Source: Lentisphaeria bacterium
GTDB taxonomy: Bacteria; Verrucomicrobiota; Lentisphaeria; Oligosphaerales; Oligosphaeraceae
Direction: 5' to 3'
Length of the DNA stretch: 54,542 bases
NCBI GenBank assembly: GCA_024405215.1
Contig: JAKSPB010000022.1
Coordinates: 1-54,542 of the forward strand
Shown here: piece after piece, positions 17,354-26,260 of the stretch
Numbering within the stretch: position 1 is the stretch's first letter
Layout of the letters: every line of letters begins with the position of its first letter
Program-made: the position numbers and the translations under genes
Notes under the pieces: generated by a model
Database searches by the model: none
Told to the model about the DNA's origin: nothing
Seen by the model: only the letters and a program-made list of their open reading frames with translations

Positions 17354-17584
17354 CTAGAGAACGAGACCCATGACGCGGGCGCGCTTGATGGCGGCGGCCA
17401 GCAGTTTCTGGTGCTTGGAGCAGTTGCCGGTGATGGTGCGGGGCAGGATGCGGCCGCCCTCGGTCTGGAAACGCTTCAGGAGCTCGACATCCTTGAAGTC
17501 AAGCTGGAAGATGTTGTTCTTGCAGAGGCGGCAGGTCTTCTGGCGCAGCAGCTTCTGGCGGCGTTTCGGGGTGATGGTCTTCAT
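17354..17584 (-). CDS. rpsR: 30S ribosomal protein S18
   Basis: A 76-aa small-subunit protein that pairs with S6 on the platform. The signature runs through DFKDVELLKRFQTEGGRILP and RTITGNCSKHQKLLAAAIKRAR. It retains a CRLC motif plus a CSKH motif, a set of metal-type ligands (C-x2-C and C-x2-H) that suggests the zinc-binding form of S18. It sits between ssb and rplI in the classic S6-SSB-S18-L9 order. Confidence 0.97.
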   Translation of the reverse strand: MKTITPKRRQKLLRQKTCRLCKNNIFQLDFKDVELLKRFQTEGGRILPRTITGNCSKHQKLLAAAIKRARVMGLVL

Positions 17585-17641
17585 CTTGGAAGTTCCTCAG
17601 GGTTCTTGTTAAGTTGGGTTGTGATTTCCAAATCTCAATTG

Positions 17642-18247
17642 TCAGAACGGGATGTCGTCCACCGCGCCATCCTGGGGGGCTGCCGCGGACTCGTCGGTTG
17701 CCTGGAAAGAAGGCATGGGGGCTGCGGAGCGATATTGGGAGGGCGGCGCAGGCTGCGGATCATAGGCAGGCTGCTGCGGAACCGCATATTGCGGGGCGGG
17801 CGCACCATACTGGGGCGCTGCGGGCGCAGGCGTGCCATACTGCGGACGGATGGACGGGCGGAAACCGACGGCGGGAGCGCTGGCGGGAACAACCGGGACG
17901 GCGCCGTCCGTGGGACGGCGGGTCAGAAGCTGGAGGCTCTCGCACACCACGCTGAGCTTGCTGCGCTTGGCGCCTGTGGTCCGGTCATCCCAGGTGTCGT
18001 AGCGGAGACGGCCCTCGATGTAGAGGGGGTCGCCCTTGTGCACGAACTGCTGGATGATCTCCGCGTTGCGCTGGAAGGCGGACACATCCACAAAACACGC
18101 CTCGTCCACCAGTTCCTGGCGGGCGTTGGTGTATTTGCGGCTCATCGCCAAAGTGAATGACGCCACCATGCTTCCGCCGTTTGTCTGACGAATCTCAGGA
18201 TCGCGGGTCAAATTTCCAATCAGAAGGACTTTGTTGACACTGGGCAT
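17642..18247 (-). CDS. ssb: Single-stranded DNA-binding protein
   Basis: A 201-aa SSB. The OB fold spans about residues 1-110 (VNKVLLIGNLTRDPEIRQ and DPLYIEGRLRYDTWDD). A low-complexity linker rich in Pro, Ala, Gln and Tyr follows (about 115-190), and the protein ends in the acidic tip DDIPF, which docks partner proteins such as RecO, PriA and exonuclease I. Placement between rpsF and rpsR is the common bacterial arrangement. Confidence 0.96.
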   Translation of the reverse strand: MPSVNKVLLIGNLTRDPEIRQTNGGSMVASFTLAMSRKYTNARQELVDEACFVDVSAFQRNAEIIQQFVHKGDPLYIEGRLRYDTWDDRTTGAKRSKLSVVCESLQLLTRRPTDGAVPVVPASAPAVGFRPSIRPQYGTPAPAAPQYGAPAPQYAVPQQPAYDPQPAPPSQYRSAAPMPSFQATDESAAAPQDGAVDDIPF

Positions 18248-18318
18248 GGTTTTGTTTCTCCAATTTGGGCTAATGGTGGTTTTCGGTTCTGGACAATTTC
18301 AAGGGAAGAACAAATGGA

Positions 18319-18720
18319 CTAGCGCTCCTTGCGGGGGCCGCGGAAACGATAGTTCTCGTTCTCGAACTCGTCCTGGAAGGACTCTTCGCCGAGGATGTTG
18401 GCGTCCCGGGGAGTGAAGACCTCGTCGTCCTGTCCGTCTTCGAAGTGGAAGATGCCGATGCGGAGGACGGTTTCGTTCAGGCGATACTTGTCCTGGACGG
18501 CGGCGGGAGCGGTGGCGGGCAGTTCGGCGACATAGTCCCAATAGAGACCCGCCTTGTGTCTGCCGATGGGGCGAGCGAAAGTGCGTTTTTCGAAGAACTT
18601 GACGCGGGTGACTTCAGCGCCGAGTTCCTTCAGGTAGGCCTGGATGGTGGCATCGAAGGCCTCGCCATTCCCCTCGACCTTGGCGGGGTCGAGGATGAAC
18701 ATCAATTCATACTTGGACAC
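18319..18720 (-). CDS. rpsF: 30S ribosomal protein S6
   Basis: A 133-aa ribosomal protein. It begins MSKYELMFILDP as in other S6 proteins, and the RRM-like fold extends to about residue 95. A charged C-terminal extension of about 35 residues (DDEVFTPRDANILGEE to the end) is longer than in E. coli without its polyglutamate tail. Its partner S18 is encoded two genes downstream. In many bacteria the S6:S18 complex feeds back on its own operon leader; no such leader could be recognised here. Confidence 0.95.
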   Translation of the reverse strand: MSKYELMFILDPAKVEGNGEAFDATIQAYLKELGAEVTRVKFFEKRTFARPIGRHKAGLYWDYVAELPATAPAAVQDKYRLNETVLRIGIFHFEDGQDDEVFTPRDANILGEESFQDEFENENYRFRGPRKER

Positions 18721-18737
18721 GGTTTTGACTCCTGTAG

Positions 18738-19367
18738 TTAGGAACGGTTGGATTCAGTCCGCCGATTCCCCGCCATCCTGGCTTCTTGCGCGGCCTTCTC
18801 AAGGAAGCCCCGGGCAATGGTGTCAGCGATTTGGACTGCGCTGCCGATGGCATCGCAGGGGAGGGTCGTATCGGAGGAGACCCAAGGGGCAAGGACCCAT
18901 TCGACGATGGTCGTGCCCGATTCGGGTCGCGGTCTCCCAATGCCTACCCGCAGTCTGGGGAAATCCGCAGTCTGCAGGTTCTGGATGATGGAGGCCAGTC
19001 CCCGGTGTCCGCCGGAGGAGCCGTTGCGCTTGAAACGCAAGGCGCCTTCGGGGATGTCCAGATCATCGCAAATGACGAGCATTTCCGCGGGAGTAATCCG
19101 GAAATGCGCGAGGACATCTGCGACAGCCTCGCCGCTCAGGTTCATGTAGGTCAAGGGTTTCAGAAGCAGGACGCTTCGTCCTCCCAGCGCAGTCCACGTC
19201 AGCGCTCCGTTGCCTGGTTGCCAGGCTGCGGGACGCGCGGCGAAGGGCGCTGCCTCCAGGATCTTGTCTCCCGTCATCCATCCCGCGTTGTGGCGGGTGT
19301 TCTGGTATTCCCTTCCGGGATTTCCCAGGCAGACAACGAGTTTGAGACAGTTGGCGGAGTTCATCAT
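18738..19367 (-). CDS. pth: Peptidyl-tRNA hydrolase
   Basis: A 209-aa enzyme that cleaves peptidyl-tRNA released by drop-off so that the tRNA can be reused. Catalytic and binding residues are visible: the Asn and His in VCLGNPGREYQNTRHNAGW, MNLSGEAV, the Asp in VICDDLDIP and the GSSGGHRGL loop. Length is normal (about 195-210). The last ~30 residues are a charged extension. It heads the operon with rpsF (17-bp gap), and a terminator at 19411-19453 separates it from rplY, so it may use readthrough or its own promoter. Confidence 0.95.
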   Translation of the reverse strand: MMNSANCLKLVVCLGNPGREYQNTRHNAGWMTGDKILEAAPFAARPAAWQPGNGALTWTALGGRSVLLLKPLTYMNLSGEAVADVLAHFRITPAEMLVICDDLDIPEGALRFKRNGSSGGHRGLASIIQNLQTADFPRLRVGIGRPRPESGTTIVEWVLAPWVSSDTTLPCDAIGSAVQIADTIARGFLEKAAQEARMAGNRRTESNRS

Positions 19368-19410
19368 CTTTTTCCCGTCTTGGCGGACTCTCGTGAATTC
19401 GCCTTGCCGG

Positions 19411-19453
19411 AAAAAATCGTCAGGCGACCTCCTGCTTAGAAGGCGGGAGGTCG
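19411..19453 (-). terminator. Intrinsic terminator after rplY
   Basis: The minus strand has CGACCTCCC paired with GGAGGTCG across about 12 nt, then T-rich sequence ending in TTTTTT. It lies 17 bp past the rplY stop and before pth. Confidence 0.75.
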
Positions 19454-19469
19454 GGAAAATAGGGAAAGA

Positions 19470-20078
19470 TTATTTCTTCTCGGGAGCAGCGGCTTCGGAA
19501 GCGGCGGGAGCGGCGGCTTCGCCACCCTTGGAGTGGGGGACGCGGACCTGGAAGACGATTTGGCCGGGTTCGCCCTTGGCGACGGCGGAGCCGGGCAGCT
19601 TCACGTCGGCGATGGTCAGGATTTCGTCCACCTTCAGGGCGGAGACATCCACGATGATGACTTCGGGGATGTCAGCAGGAGCGACTTCGATTTCCAGTTC
19701 GTGGATGACCTGTTCCAGCTGACCGCCGGCACGGAAGCCTTCGGGTTCGCCCTTGGCTTCGACGGGGACGGAGACCAGGACTTTCTGGTCGGCCTTGACT
19801 TCCAGGAAATCCACAGCCAGAGGCATGCTGTTGATGGCCTTGTACTGGACTTCCTTCACAATGGCGTTCTTGACGCCGACGCCCTCGATGGCAATGGAGA
19901 CCAGACCGGCGTGATGCTCAATCTTCTCCACCTGCTGGAGGGAGAGCTGGAAATTCACGTTTTCGGCGCCGCGGGCATAGATGACGGCGGGGATCATGCC
20001 TTCGCGGCGGAGGCGGCGGCTTGCGCCGGTGCCAAGGAAGTCACGCTTGGAGGCAGTCAGAGAGATGATGTTGCTCAT
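19470..20078 (-). CDS. rplY: 50S ribosomal protein L25/CTC
   Basis: A 202-aa long-form L25 (CTC type), binding 5S rRNA. The N-terminal L25 domain covers about 1-95 (ASKRDFLGTGASRRLRREG and IPAVIYARG) and the C-terminal beta domain (TL5/CTC) about 96-185. A disordered Ala/Pro/Glu/Lys tail closes the protein. The rplY-pth order is conserved widely. The hairpin and promoter at 20163-20190 suggest its own transcription start. Confidence 0.95.
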   Translation of the reverse strand: MSNIISLTASKRDFLGTGASRRLRREGMIPAVIYARGAENVNFQLSLQQVEKIEHHAGLVSIAIEGVGVKNAIVKEVQYKAINSMPLAVDFLEVKADQKVLVSVPVEAKGEPEGFRAGGQLEQVIHELEIEVAPADIPEVIIVDVSALKVDEILTIADVKLPGSAVAKGEPGQIVFQVRVPHSKGGEAAAPAASEAAAPEKK

Positions 20079-20162
20079 GTTCGAATCTCGGGGGTTGAAT
20101 TGGGTATGGTTATATGGAAAAGAAATTGTTCAATCCAGAATGTTCATTCTGGAAATTTGGGT

Positions 20163-20190
20163 AATATAGCATTGATTGCCTGATTTTCAC
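20163..20190 (-). promoter_or_regulatory. Candidate promoter of rplY
   Basis: On the minus strand GTGAAA (20190-20185) and TATATT (20168-20163) are 16 bp apart, about 85 bp before the rplY start. A short hairpin, CCAGAAT with ATTCTGG near 20135-20152, lies in the resulting leader. The -35 match is only moderate. Confidence 0.4.
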
Positions 20191-20224
20191 CATATATGTC
20201 ATGGGAAAAAGCGAAACTTGCCAG

Positions 20225-20242
20225 GAAAACCTCATGGTTTTC
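20225..20242 (-). terminator. Short terminator hairpin at the uppP stop codon
   Basis: GAAAACC pairs with GGTTTTC across ATGA on the minus strand, overlapping the uppP stop codon, with T-rich DNA following. It marks the end of the lepA-to-uppP operon. Confidence 0.5.
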
Positions 20243-21023
20243 AGGCGACGAGAAGTGCCATGACGCCTATGGCCAGGCAGTAGATGCCGAAAAACCAGAA
20301 TTTTCCCAGAAAGCGGAGTTTTGAGAGCCCCCAGAGCGCGGCGTATCCGACAAGGGCGGAGAGGATGGTCGCCACCACGAGTCCGGGAGTGTTTCCGTTG
20401 GCGGTCAGTTCAGAGAAGTGCCTGAATTTCAGGATGATGGCGCCTCCGATGAGGGGTATGGAGGCCAGAAAGGAGAAGTCGAAGGCCTCTTTGCTGGAGA
20501 CATTCAGCCAGCGCGCGGCGGCATAGGTGCTTCCGGAACGGCTGATCCCGGGGAGGATGGCGAGTGCCTGGGCAAGGCCGACCCCCAGGGCCTTCTTCCA
20601 GGTGGGCGCGTCGCCATCCAGGCCCTTCTTGAAGCGCAGGCTCAGCAGGGCAAGGCCGGTGACGACGAGGCATGCGCCGATGGCCTTGGGGCTGTCGAAG
20701 GCGTTCTCGATGGCGTCATGCGCAAGGAAATAGACGATTCCGGCGGGAATGCAGGCGATGACGATGAGCAGCGAGTACTTCCAGGCGTCGGGATTCTTTC
20801 GGCAGAGGCCTTGGAGCAACTGGAGGATCCGTTTCCGGTAAAAGCAGAGGACGGCGACCAGGGTCCCTCCGTGAAGGAGGATTTCCAGGAGCGGCCCATC
20901 GGCCATGTCGCCGATGGCGAGGTGATTCTGGAGAAGCGCCAGATGGCCGCTGGAGGAGACTGGCAGGAACTCCGTCAGGCCCTGGATGATGGCGAGGAGT
21001 TGCAGTTGGAGGAATTCGCTCAT
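20241..21023 (-). CDS. uppP: Undecaprenyl-diphosphatase (BacA/UppP)
   Basis: A 260-aa integral membrane enzyme that dephosphorylates undecaprenyl diphosphate and so recycles the lipid carrier of peptidoglycan and O-antigen synthesis; it also gives bacitracin resistance. Both active-site signatures are present: GLTEFLPVSSSGHL near the N-terminus and LPGISRSGSTYAAA near residue 160. About eight hydrophobic segments are visible. It is the last gene of the lepA-lepB-RDD-lptG-uppP operon, which fits its envelope role. Confidence 0.95.
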   Translation of the reverse strand: MSEFLQLQLLAIIQGLTEFLPVSSSGHLALLQNHLAIGDMADGPLLEILLHGGTLVAVLCFYRKRILQLLQGLCRKNPDAWKYSLLIVIACIPAGIVYFLAHDAIENAFDSPKAIGACLVVTGLALLSLRFKKGLDGDAPTWKKALGVGLAQALAILPGISRSGSTYAAARWLNVSSKEAFDFSFLASIPLIGGAIILKFRHFSELTANGNTPGLVVATILSALVGYAALWGLSKLRFLGKFWFFGIYCLAIGVMALLVA

Positions 21024-21071
21024 GGGATGGGAAGGAAAAGGGTATGGAGGCTTTCGCCAAAGGCTCTATGT

Positions 21072-22265
21072 CTATTGGCGTCTGTAGGTGAGCCAGAAGG
21101 CGCAGGCCAGTGCGGCCAGCGTGGGGAGGCATCCGGCGATGGGCCAGAAGAGGAAGCCGTTTTTGCCTAGGACCAGGAACAGCTGCGCCAGGAGATGATA
21201 GGCGACGAAGAAGGCGATGGCGATGACGAAACCACGGACCGGACTGGTGCGCCCGCGGGTCAGGGTAAGGGCGAAGCCCAGCAGGGTGGCAATGAGAGTG
21301 GCCAGCGGTGCGCAGAGCCGGTAGGCGATCATGGTGCGGACGAGGGTGCGGTTCCGGGGGTCCAGGAGGATGTCCTTGCGCCGCAGGCGCAGGAGGTCCT
21401 TGACCGGCAGGGTGTCCAGGGCGCGGGACTGGATGACGATGTCCCGGGGATTTTCCCGATAGGCATTGGGCGCGTCGTCCGCGGGCGGGGGGAACTCGTC
21501 CAGGAAGCGGCTGGGACGTACGGAAGGCAGCCCGTCACCGTCTCCATAGTCATATTCCGTGATGGCGACCTGCTGGAAATGCCATCCTTTTTCCCTGTCG
21601 TAGGTGGCTTCTGCCGCCGTGAGCACCTTGGCGATACGGCCCTTGTCGTCCTGGGTGCAGACGCTGACGCCTATGCAAGGGGCGTCTGTCTTGAAGTCGG
21701 CGAAGAACCACTCTTGGCGGTTTTTGGGGTTGTAGTATGCGACCTGGTTCCGGGATGCCTCTTTTTGGGGGGCGTAAGCCTTTTCCTTCTTTTTCGCCGG
21801 TGCGTCCAGGTATTCGGTCTGGACCCATTCCACATATCTTGCGCAAGCCGGTTGGAGGAACTCCTGGATGGCGAAGAGCCCAAGGCAGAGCAAAAGGGCG
21901 AGGCTCCAGATGGGGACGGAGGTGGTGAGCAGGGAGAGGCCGGCGGAACGGATGGCGGTCAGTTCGTTGTTCTTTCCCATGACCATGGACATGAAGCTGA
22001 CGGCTAGCAGGGAGGAGACGGGGAAGACCATGGCCAGGTTCTCCGGGATTCTCGCCAGAAAATAGAGCACGGTCGACTTCGCGGGAATCTTGATGCCATT
22101 GAAGTCCGGCAGGTCGTCAAAGACCGCCAGCAGCAGGCTGAGCATGATGAATGCCGCCAATGCGCCGCAGAGGGGCATTGCGTATTCCTGGCAGAGATGC
22201 CTGGCCAGCCGGAAGGGGTATTTTCTGGCGGACGTGCTGGCTTGATTGGAGGAAGTCGCCGGCAT
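21072..22265 (-). CDS. lptG: LptF/LptG-family LPS transport permease (second copy)
   Basis: A 397-aa inner-membrane protein of the YjgP/YjgQ family. It has three N-terminal membrane segments (about 30-50, 65-95 and 108-130), a periplasmic domain (about 135-300) and three C-terminal segments (about 305-390). The loop MSMVMGKNNELTAIRSAGLS corresponds to the conserved LptG coupling helix, complementing lptF at 13168-14301. ATG 22265 is used as the start; a TTG at 22271 would abut the upstream stop codon exactly. The periplasmic part contains a Lys/Glu-rich insert. The two permease genes being in separate operons is unlike the adjacent lptFG of proteobacteria. Confidence 0.85.
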   Translation of the reverse strand: MPATSSNQASTSARKYPFRLARHLCQEYAMPLCGALAAFIMLSLLLAVFDDLPDFNGIKIPAKSTVLYFLARIPENLAMVFPVSSLLAVSFMSMVMGKNNELTAIRSAGLSLLTTSVPIWSLALLLCLGLFAIQEFLQPACARYVEWVQTEYLDAPAKKKEKAYAPQKEASRNQVAYYNPKNRQEWFFADFKTDAPCIGVSVCTQDDKGRIAKVLTAAEATYDREKGWHFQQVAITEYDYGDGDGLPSVRPSRFLDEFPPPADDAPNAYRENPRDIVIQSRALDTLPVKDLLRLRRKDILLDPRNRTLVRTMIAYRLCAPLATLIATLLGFALTLTRGRTSPVRGFVIAIAFFVAYHLLAQLFLVLGKNGFLFWPIAGCLPTLAALACAFWLTYRRQ

Positions 22266-22271
22266 GGGCAA

Positions 22272-22997
22272 CTAATATCTGCGGGTTACCGTGACGTGAC
22301 GGACCTGGACTCTTGGGACGTACTCCTGCAGGGTGCCCTGCCCGCCGAAGATGAGCCAGGTGATGGGGGAGAGGATGCCGAAGAAGAGAGTCAGCAGGAA
22401 GAAGAGGAAGCCCTTGATGGGATAGACGGAACCGTGGTCTGGCGTAATGACGACTAGTCCCCAGAAGCGCTGTCCGGGGGTCTGTCCCTTCACGTCCAGG
22501 TAGTACATATAATACGCGGCTGCCAGGCACCAGACGACGCCGATGTAGAGGTGCAGCGCGGCGACGGGGCTCAAGACTCCGGTCTTGCCGCCCAGGATCC
22601 AGAAGACAAGCAGGAGGACGATGGCGCCGAAGGCCAGGATGCCCAGGTCGAAGATTCCGGCCAGGAAGCGGCTGATGAAGCCGGCTTTTTGATAGGTGAT
22701 GCCCTCCTGGTTGAGGGCGTTGGCCAGCGGGTCGTAGTCGCCGCGCATTTCCAGCCGGGCGCGTAGTTGCGCTTTGGGGTCGTTGGCGAATTCCTCGGCA
22801 CGGGCGAGCATTCGTGCGCGGAAGATCTTCTTCAGGCAGTCCGTGTCCTTTGCCTTGGTCCAGATGTTCAGCATGGTGCTGCGGATCATGGCGTTTTCCG
22901 GAATGGAGCCCTCCTGGGCCAGGCGCTGCAGCGCCTCTTCGTCGAAGGGACCGATCTGTTCGCCGTTTTCCGATTTGACTAGATATGCTTTTTCCAT
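22272..22997 (-). CDS. RDD-family membrane protein with GYF_2-type domain
   Basis: A 241-aa protein. The first ~55 residues resemble a GYF_2 domain (YLVKSENGEQIGPFDEEAL ... NAMIRST); a short charged linker follows. The RDD domain begins near residue 105 with RFLAGIFDLGILAFGA, has the GQTPGQRFWGL motif, and contributes about three or four membrane helices. RDD proteins are poorly understood and some act as Na+/H+ exchangers; the GYF_2 module probably binds peptides. It lies between lepB (43 bp) and lptG (abutting) in one operon. Confidence 0.8.
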   Translation of the reverse strand: MEKAYLVKSENGEQIGPFDEEALQRLAQEGSIPENAMIRSTMLNIWTKAKDTDCLKKIFRARMLARAEEFANDPKAQLRARLEMRGDYDPLANALNQEGITYQKAGFISRFLAGIFDLGILAFGAIVLLLVFWILGGKTGVLSPVAALHLYIGVVWCLAAAYYMYYLDVKGQTPGQRFWGLVVITPDHGSVYPIKGFLFFLLTLFFGILSPITWLIFGGQGTLQEYVPRVQVRHVTVTRRY

Positions 22998-23040
22998 GGC
23001 AGGGGAGGAAGAGGAGTTGACAAGACTTTTGCAATAGTCT

Positions 23041-24312
23041 CTAACGTTTGTCGAAAGAGACCCCGAAGCGTTCGGAGAAGGGCCACCATACCAGGCAGGG
23101 CGAACCCAGCAGCCGCTGGCGGGAGATGGGGCCGAAGAAACGACAGTCCAGGCTGTTGTCCGTGTTGTCGCCCATCAGGAAGAACATCTCCTCCGGGACG
23201 GTGTATTCTTCGCCGTCCTGTTTCAGGTAGGTGCCGGAGGGCTGGACGGAATGCCCGGCGTAGCCGTTCTGCATGGAGTGGATGCGCCCGAAGGCCTTGG
23301 AGACCGTGCCGTCCAAGGGGAAGAACTCCGCTTCTCCCTGTGGCCGTACATAGAGCGTGCGGTCCACGATCTTCAAGGTGTCGCCGGGCAGTCCCACCAG
23401 CCGCTTGACGTAGAAGTCGCCGGCCAGTGGCTTGTCGTTGTAGGTCAAGTCCCTGGTGGAGAAGACCATGATGTCTCCGCGGACGGGGTCGCCGAAGCAG
23501 AGGCTGAGGCGGTTGACGAAGAGGCTGTCGCCGGATTCCATGGCGCCCTGGGCGATGGTCTCGCCTTTTTGGAAATGCAGCGCGGTGGATTCGCTGTTCT
23601 TTTCCTTGGCGCGGCGCTGATAGACGTCGTAGAGGAGTTTTGCGGCATTGTCTGCCGTGGCGGGGACCAGAAGCTTTGCCGTGAGCTGTCCGGCCAGGTC
23701 GTAATAGGGCAGGGTGGACCAGGGGTTGAGTGGCTTGGATGGCTCGGAGGCGATGCCTTTGAAGAGAGCCATGCCGTTTGCGGGGGCGACCAGCCGGAAG
23801 TAGCGCCGGGAATGGTTCAGGCGGTCAAAGACGGCGGCCAGCCGGGATCGCGGAATCTCTTCGTCGGCCAAGGCGACGTAGTGGATTCCGAAGAGGGTTG
23901 GCTGCATGGAACCCGTGGGGATTCGGAAGGGGCCGATGAAGAGGGAGCGGATGGCGAAGGCGACGCCGATGGAGACCACCAGGACTTCCAGATTCGTGCC
24001 GATGCGGCCGTGATGCGGGAAGAAGGGCATGGACAGGCTGGTGGAATAGTGCTTCAGAAGCTTTTCCTGCGCTTCCGGCGTGCCGCTGGCGCGGGCTTCC
24101 AGGAGCTTTTCCCGATAGTCGGAGAGCTCTTGGAATTGCGCCTGTGTCAGGAGATCGCCGTCTCGGCGCAGCCGGTGCCTGAGGTTCTTGGCTGCCATGC
24201 GGAGCTGGCGGCGGAGCTGGAGTTTCCGGGGGAGCAGGTAGTCCAGCAGCCAGTTTCCGCAGAAGAACCAGAGCAGGACCAGGTCGATGAGGATGCACCA
24301 GAAGAATGTCAT
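23041..24312 (-). CDS. lepB: Signal peptidase I
   Basis: A 423-aa inner-membrane serine protease that removes signal peptides from exported proteins. N-terminal membrane helices (about 3-25 and 110-130) anchor it. The Ser-Lys dyad is visible: Ser in RIPTGSMQPTL and Lys in FYVKRLVGLPGD; the box-E motif MGDNTDNSLDCRFFGPI follows. It is longer than E. coli LepB (324 aa) because of a cytoplasmic segment before the second helix and a ~100-residue insertion between the Ser and the Lys, a form common in PVC and Bacteroidota. ATG 24312 overlaps the lepA stop codon by one base (TAATG), so the two are translationally coupled. Confidence 0.94.
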   Translation of the reverse strand: MTFFWCILIDLVLLWFFCGNWLLDYLLPRKLQLRRQLRMAAKNLRHRLRRDGDLLTQAQFQELSDYREKLLEARASGTPEAQEKLLKHYSTSLSMPFFPHHGRIGTNLEVLVVSIGVAFAIRSLFIGPFRIPTGSMQPTLFGIHYVALADEEIPRSRLAAVFDRLNHSRRYFRLVAPANGMALFKGIASEPSKPLNPWSTLPYYDLAGQLTAKLLVPATADNAAKLLYDVYQRRAKEKNSESTALHFQKGETIAQGAMESGDSLFVNRLSLCFGDPVRGDIMVFSTRDLTYNDKPLAGDFYVKRLVGLPGDTLKIVDRTLYVRPQGEAEFFPLDGTVSKAFGRIHSMQNGYAGHSVQPSGTYLKQDGEEYTVPEEMFFLMGDNTDNSLDCRFFGPISRQRLLGSPCLVWWPFSERFGVSFDKR

Positions 24313-26129
24313 TACTTCTGATTCTCCTCGTCGTTGCGGAGCACCGCGATGAAGGCCTCCTGGGGGATGTTCACGTTGCCGTAGAGCTTCATGCGCTTCT
24401 TGCCTTCCTTCTGTTTCTCCAGAAGCTTGCGTTTGCGGGTGATGTCGCCGCCATAGCATTTGGCGAGGACGTCCTTGCGGTACTGGCGGACATCCTCGCG
24501 GGCGATGATCTTCCCGCCGATGGCGCCTTGGAGGGCTACTTTGAACTGCTGGGGCGGGATGGCCTCGCGTAGCCTCTGGCAGATCTGCCGGGCGCGAGCC
24601 ACGGCGCGGTCCGCGTGTGAGATGGAGGCGAAGGCGTCCACCGGCTCGCCGTTGACCAGGATGTCCAGTCGCACCATGGGGCCTGGCTCGTAGCCGTCGG
24701 GCTCGTAGTCCATTGAGCCGTATCCGCGGGTGATGGTCTTCAGTTTGTCATAGAAATCCAGGACGATTTCATGGAGCGGCATCCTGGCGGTGAGCATGAC
24801 GTGGTTGGCGTCGACAGTTTCCGTGTGCTGGCAGAGGCCGCGCTTGTCCAGGATCAGGTTCATGATGGCTCCCATGAACTTGGTCGGGGAGAGGATCTGG
24901 CTCTTGATCATGGGCTCCTCTGAGTGCTCGATGAGGTTCGCCTCCGGCATGTGCAGCGGATTGTCCACCTTCACCATGGTGCCGTTCTTCAGGAAGACGT
25001 GGTATTCCACGCTGGGGTAGGTCAGGATCAAGTCCATGTTGTAGTCCCGGCGCAGGCGTTCCTGGACGATGTCCATGTGGAGAAGTCCCAGGAAGCCGCA
25101 GCGGAATCCCGCGCCCAGGGCGACGGAGTTCTCCGGTGTGGCGATGAAGGCAGGGTCGTTGAGCTGCAGCTTGGCGATGTTGAATTTCAGCTGCTCGTAC
25201 TGGTCGGCCTCGATGGGGTAGATGCCGGAGAAGACCATGGGGACGGACTTCTGGAAGCCGGGGAGCGCCTCCGCAGCGGGCTGCGCGGCGAGGGTCACGG
25301 TGTCGCCGACCTGGATGTCCTTGGGGCTCTTCAGCGTGGTGATGATATATCCCGTGTCGCCCGGGCCCAGGCAGTCCAAGGCCTTCATGTGGGGCGTGAA
25401 GCATCCGACTTCCTTCACGTCGGTGTCGGTCTCCGTGGCCATGAGGCGGATGGAATCCCGTGCCTTGACGGTGCCGTTGAGGACGCGTACGTAGGTGACC
25501 ACGCCCCGGTAGTCGTCGAAGAGGGAGTCGAAGACCAGCGCCTGCAGGCGGTCGTTCCGGCCTTTCGGCGGCGGAATGCGCTGCACCACGGCCTCCATCA
25601 ATTCGTCAATGCCGATGTCCGCGCGCGCGGAGACTTGCAGGGCCTCTTCGCGTGGGATCTGCAGGATTTCCTCCAGTTGCTCCAGGCATAGGGGGACGTC
25701 CGCCGAGGGGAGGTCGATCTTGTTGATGACAGGGATGATGGCCAGGTTCTGGCGCAGGGCCAGGTTCAGATTGGCGATGGTCTGCGCCTGGACGCCTTGT
25801 GAGGCGTCGATCAGAAGGATTGCGCCTTCGCAGGCGGCCAGGCTCCGGGAGACTTCGTAGTTGAAGTCCACGTGTCCGGGAGTATCAATCAAGTTGAAAT
25901 CATAGATTTCGCCATTCTGCGCCTTGTAGCGCATCTTCACTGGATGGGAGCGGATGGTGATGCCGCGTTCCATCTCCAGGTCCATGTCGTCCAGGAGCTG
26001 GTCATGGAAGGTTCGCATCTCCACGGTCTGCGTGTGCACGAGGAAACGGTCGGCCAGGGTGGATTTGCCGTGGTCGATGTGGGCGATGATGGAAAAATTC
26101 CGAATATGGGATAGATCAAGTTCAGGCAT
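24312..26129 (-). CDS. lepA: Elongation factor 4 (LepA GTPase)
   Basis: A 605-aa translational GTPase that acts on stalled or mis-translocated ribosomes. The G1 motif AHIDHGKSTLADR, the ERGITIRS switch, DTPGHVDF, and NKIDLPSAD are all intact, followed by domains II, III, V and the LepA-specific C-terminal domain (IGGKIIAREDVRQYRKDV). Length is normal (about 600). It heads the operon lepA-lepB-RDD-lptG-uppP and is divergently arranged with the MBL-fold gene at 26261; lepA-lepB coupling is widely conserved. Confidence 0.97.
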   Translation of the reverse strand: MPELDLSHIRNFSIIAHIDHGKSTLADRFLVHTQTVEMRTFHDQLLDDMDLEMERGITIRSHPVKMRYKAQNGEIYDFNLIDTPGHVDFNYEVSRSLAACEGAILLIDASQGVQAQTIANLNLALRQNLAIIPVINKIDLPSADVPLCLEQLEEILQIPREEALQVSARADIGIDELMEAVVQRIPPPKGRNDRLQALVFDSLFDDYRGVVTYVRVLNGTVKARDSIRLMATETDTDVKEVGCFTPHMKALDCLGPGDTGYIITTLKSPKDIQVGDTVTLAAQPAAEALPGFQKSVPMVFSGIYPIEADQYEQLKFNIAKLQLNDPAFIATPENSVALGAGFRCGFLGLLHMDIVQERLRRDYNMDLILTYPSVEYHVFLKNGTMVKVDNPLHMPEANLIEHSEEPMIKSQILSPTKFMGAIMNLILDKRGLCQHTETVDANHVMLTARMPLHEIVLDFYDKLKTITRGYGSMDYEPDGYEPGPMVRLDILVNGEPVDAFASISHADRAVARARQICQRLREAIPPQQFKVALQGAIGGKIIAREDVRQYRKDVLAKCYGGDITRKRKLLEKQKEGKKRMKLYGNVNIPQEAFIAVLRNDEENQK

Positions 26130-26260
26130 ATCCGTAATATATAGCGATTTGCCCGGCGCATTGGAGTTGTCGGGGGCTCTGTGTGTGCAGGCCGTATGCG
26201 ATCTTCGTGGTATATTGGGAGAAATTCCTTGTTCAAGCGTGTTTTCAGGAGAATGCGATC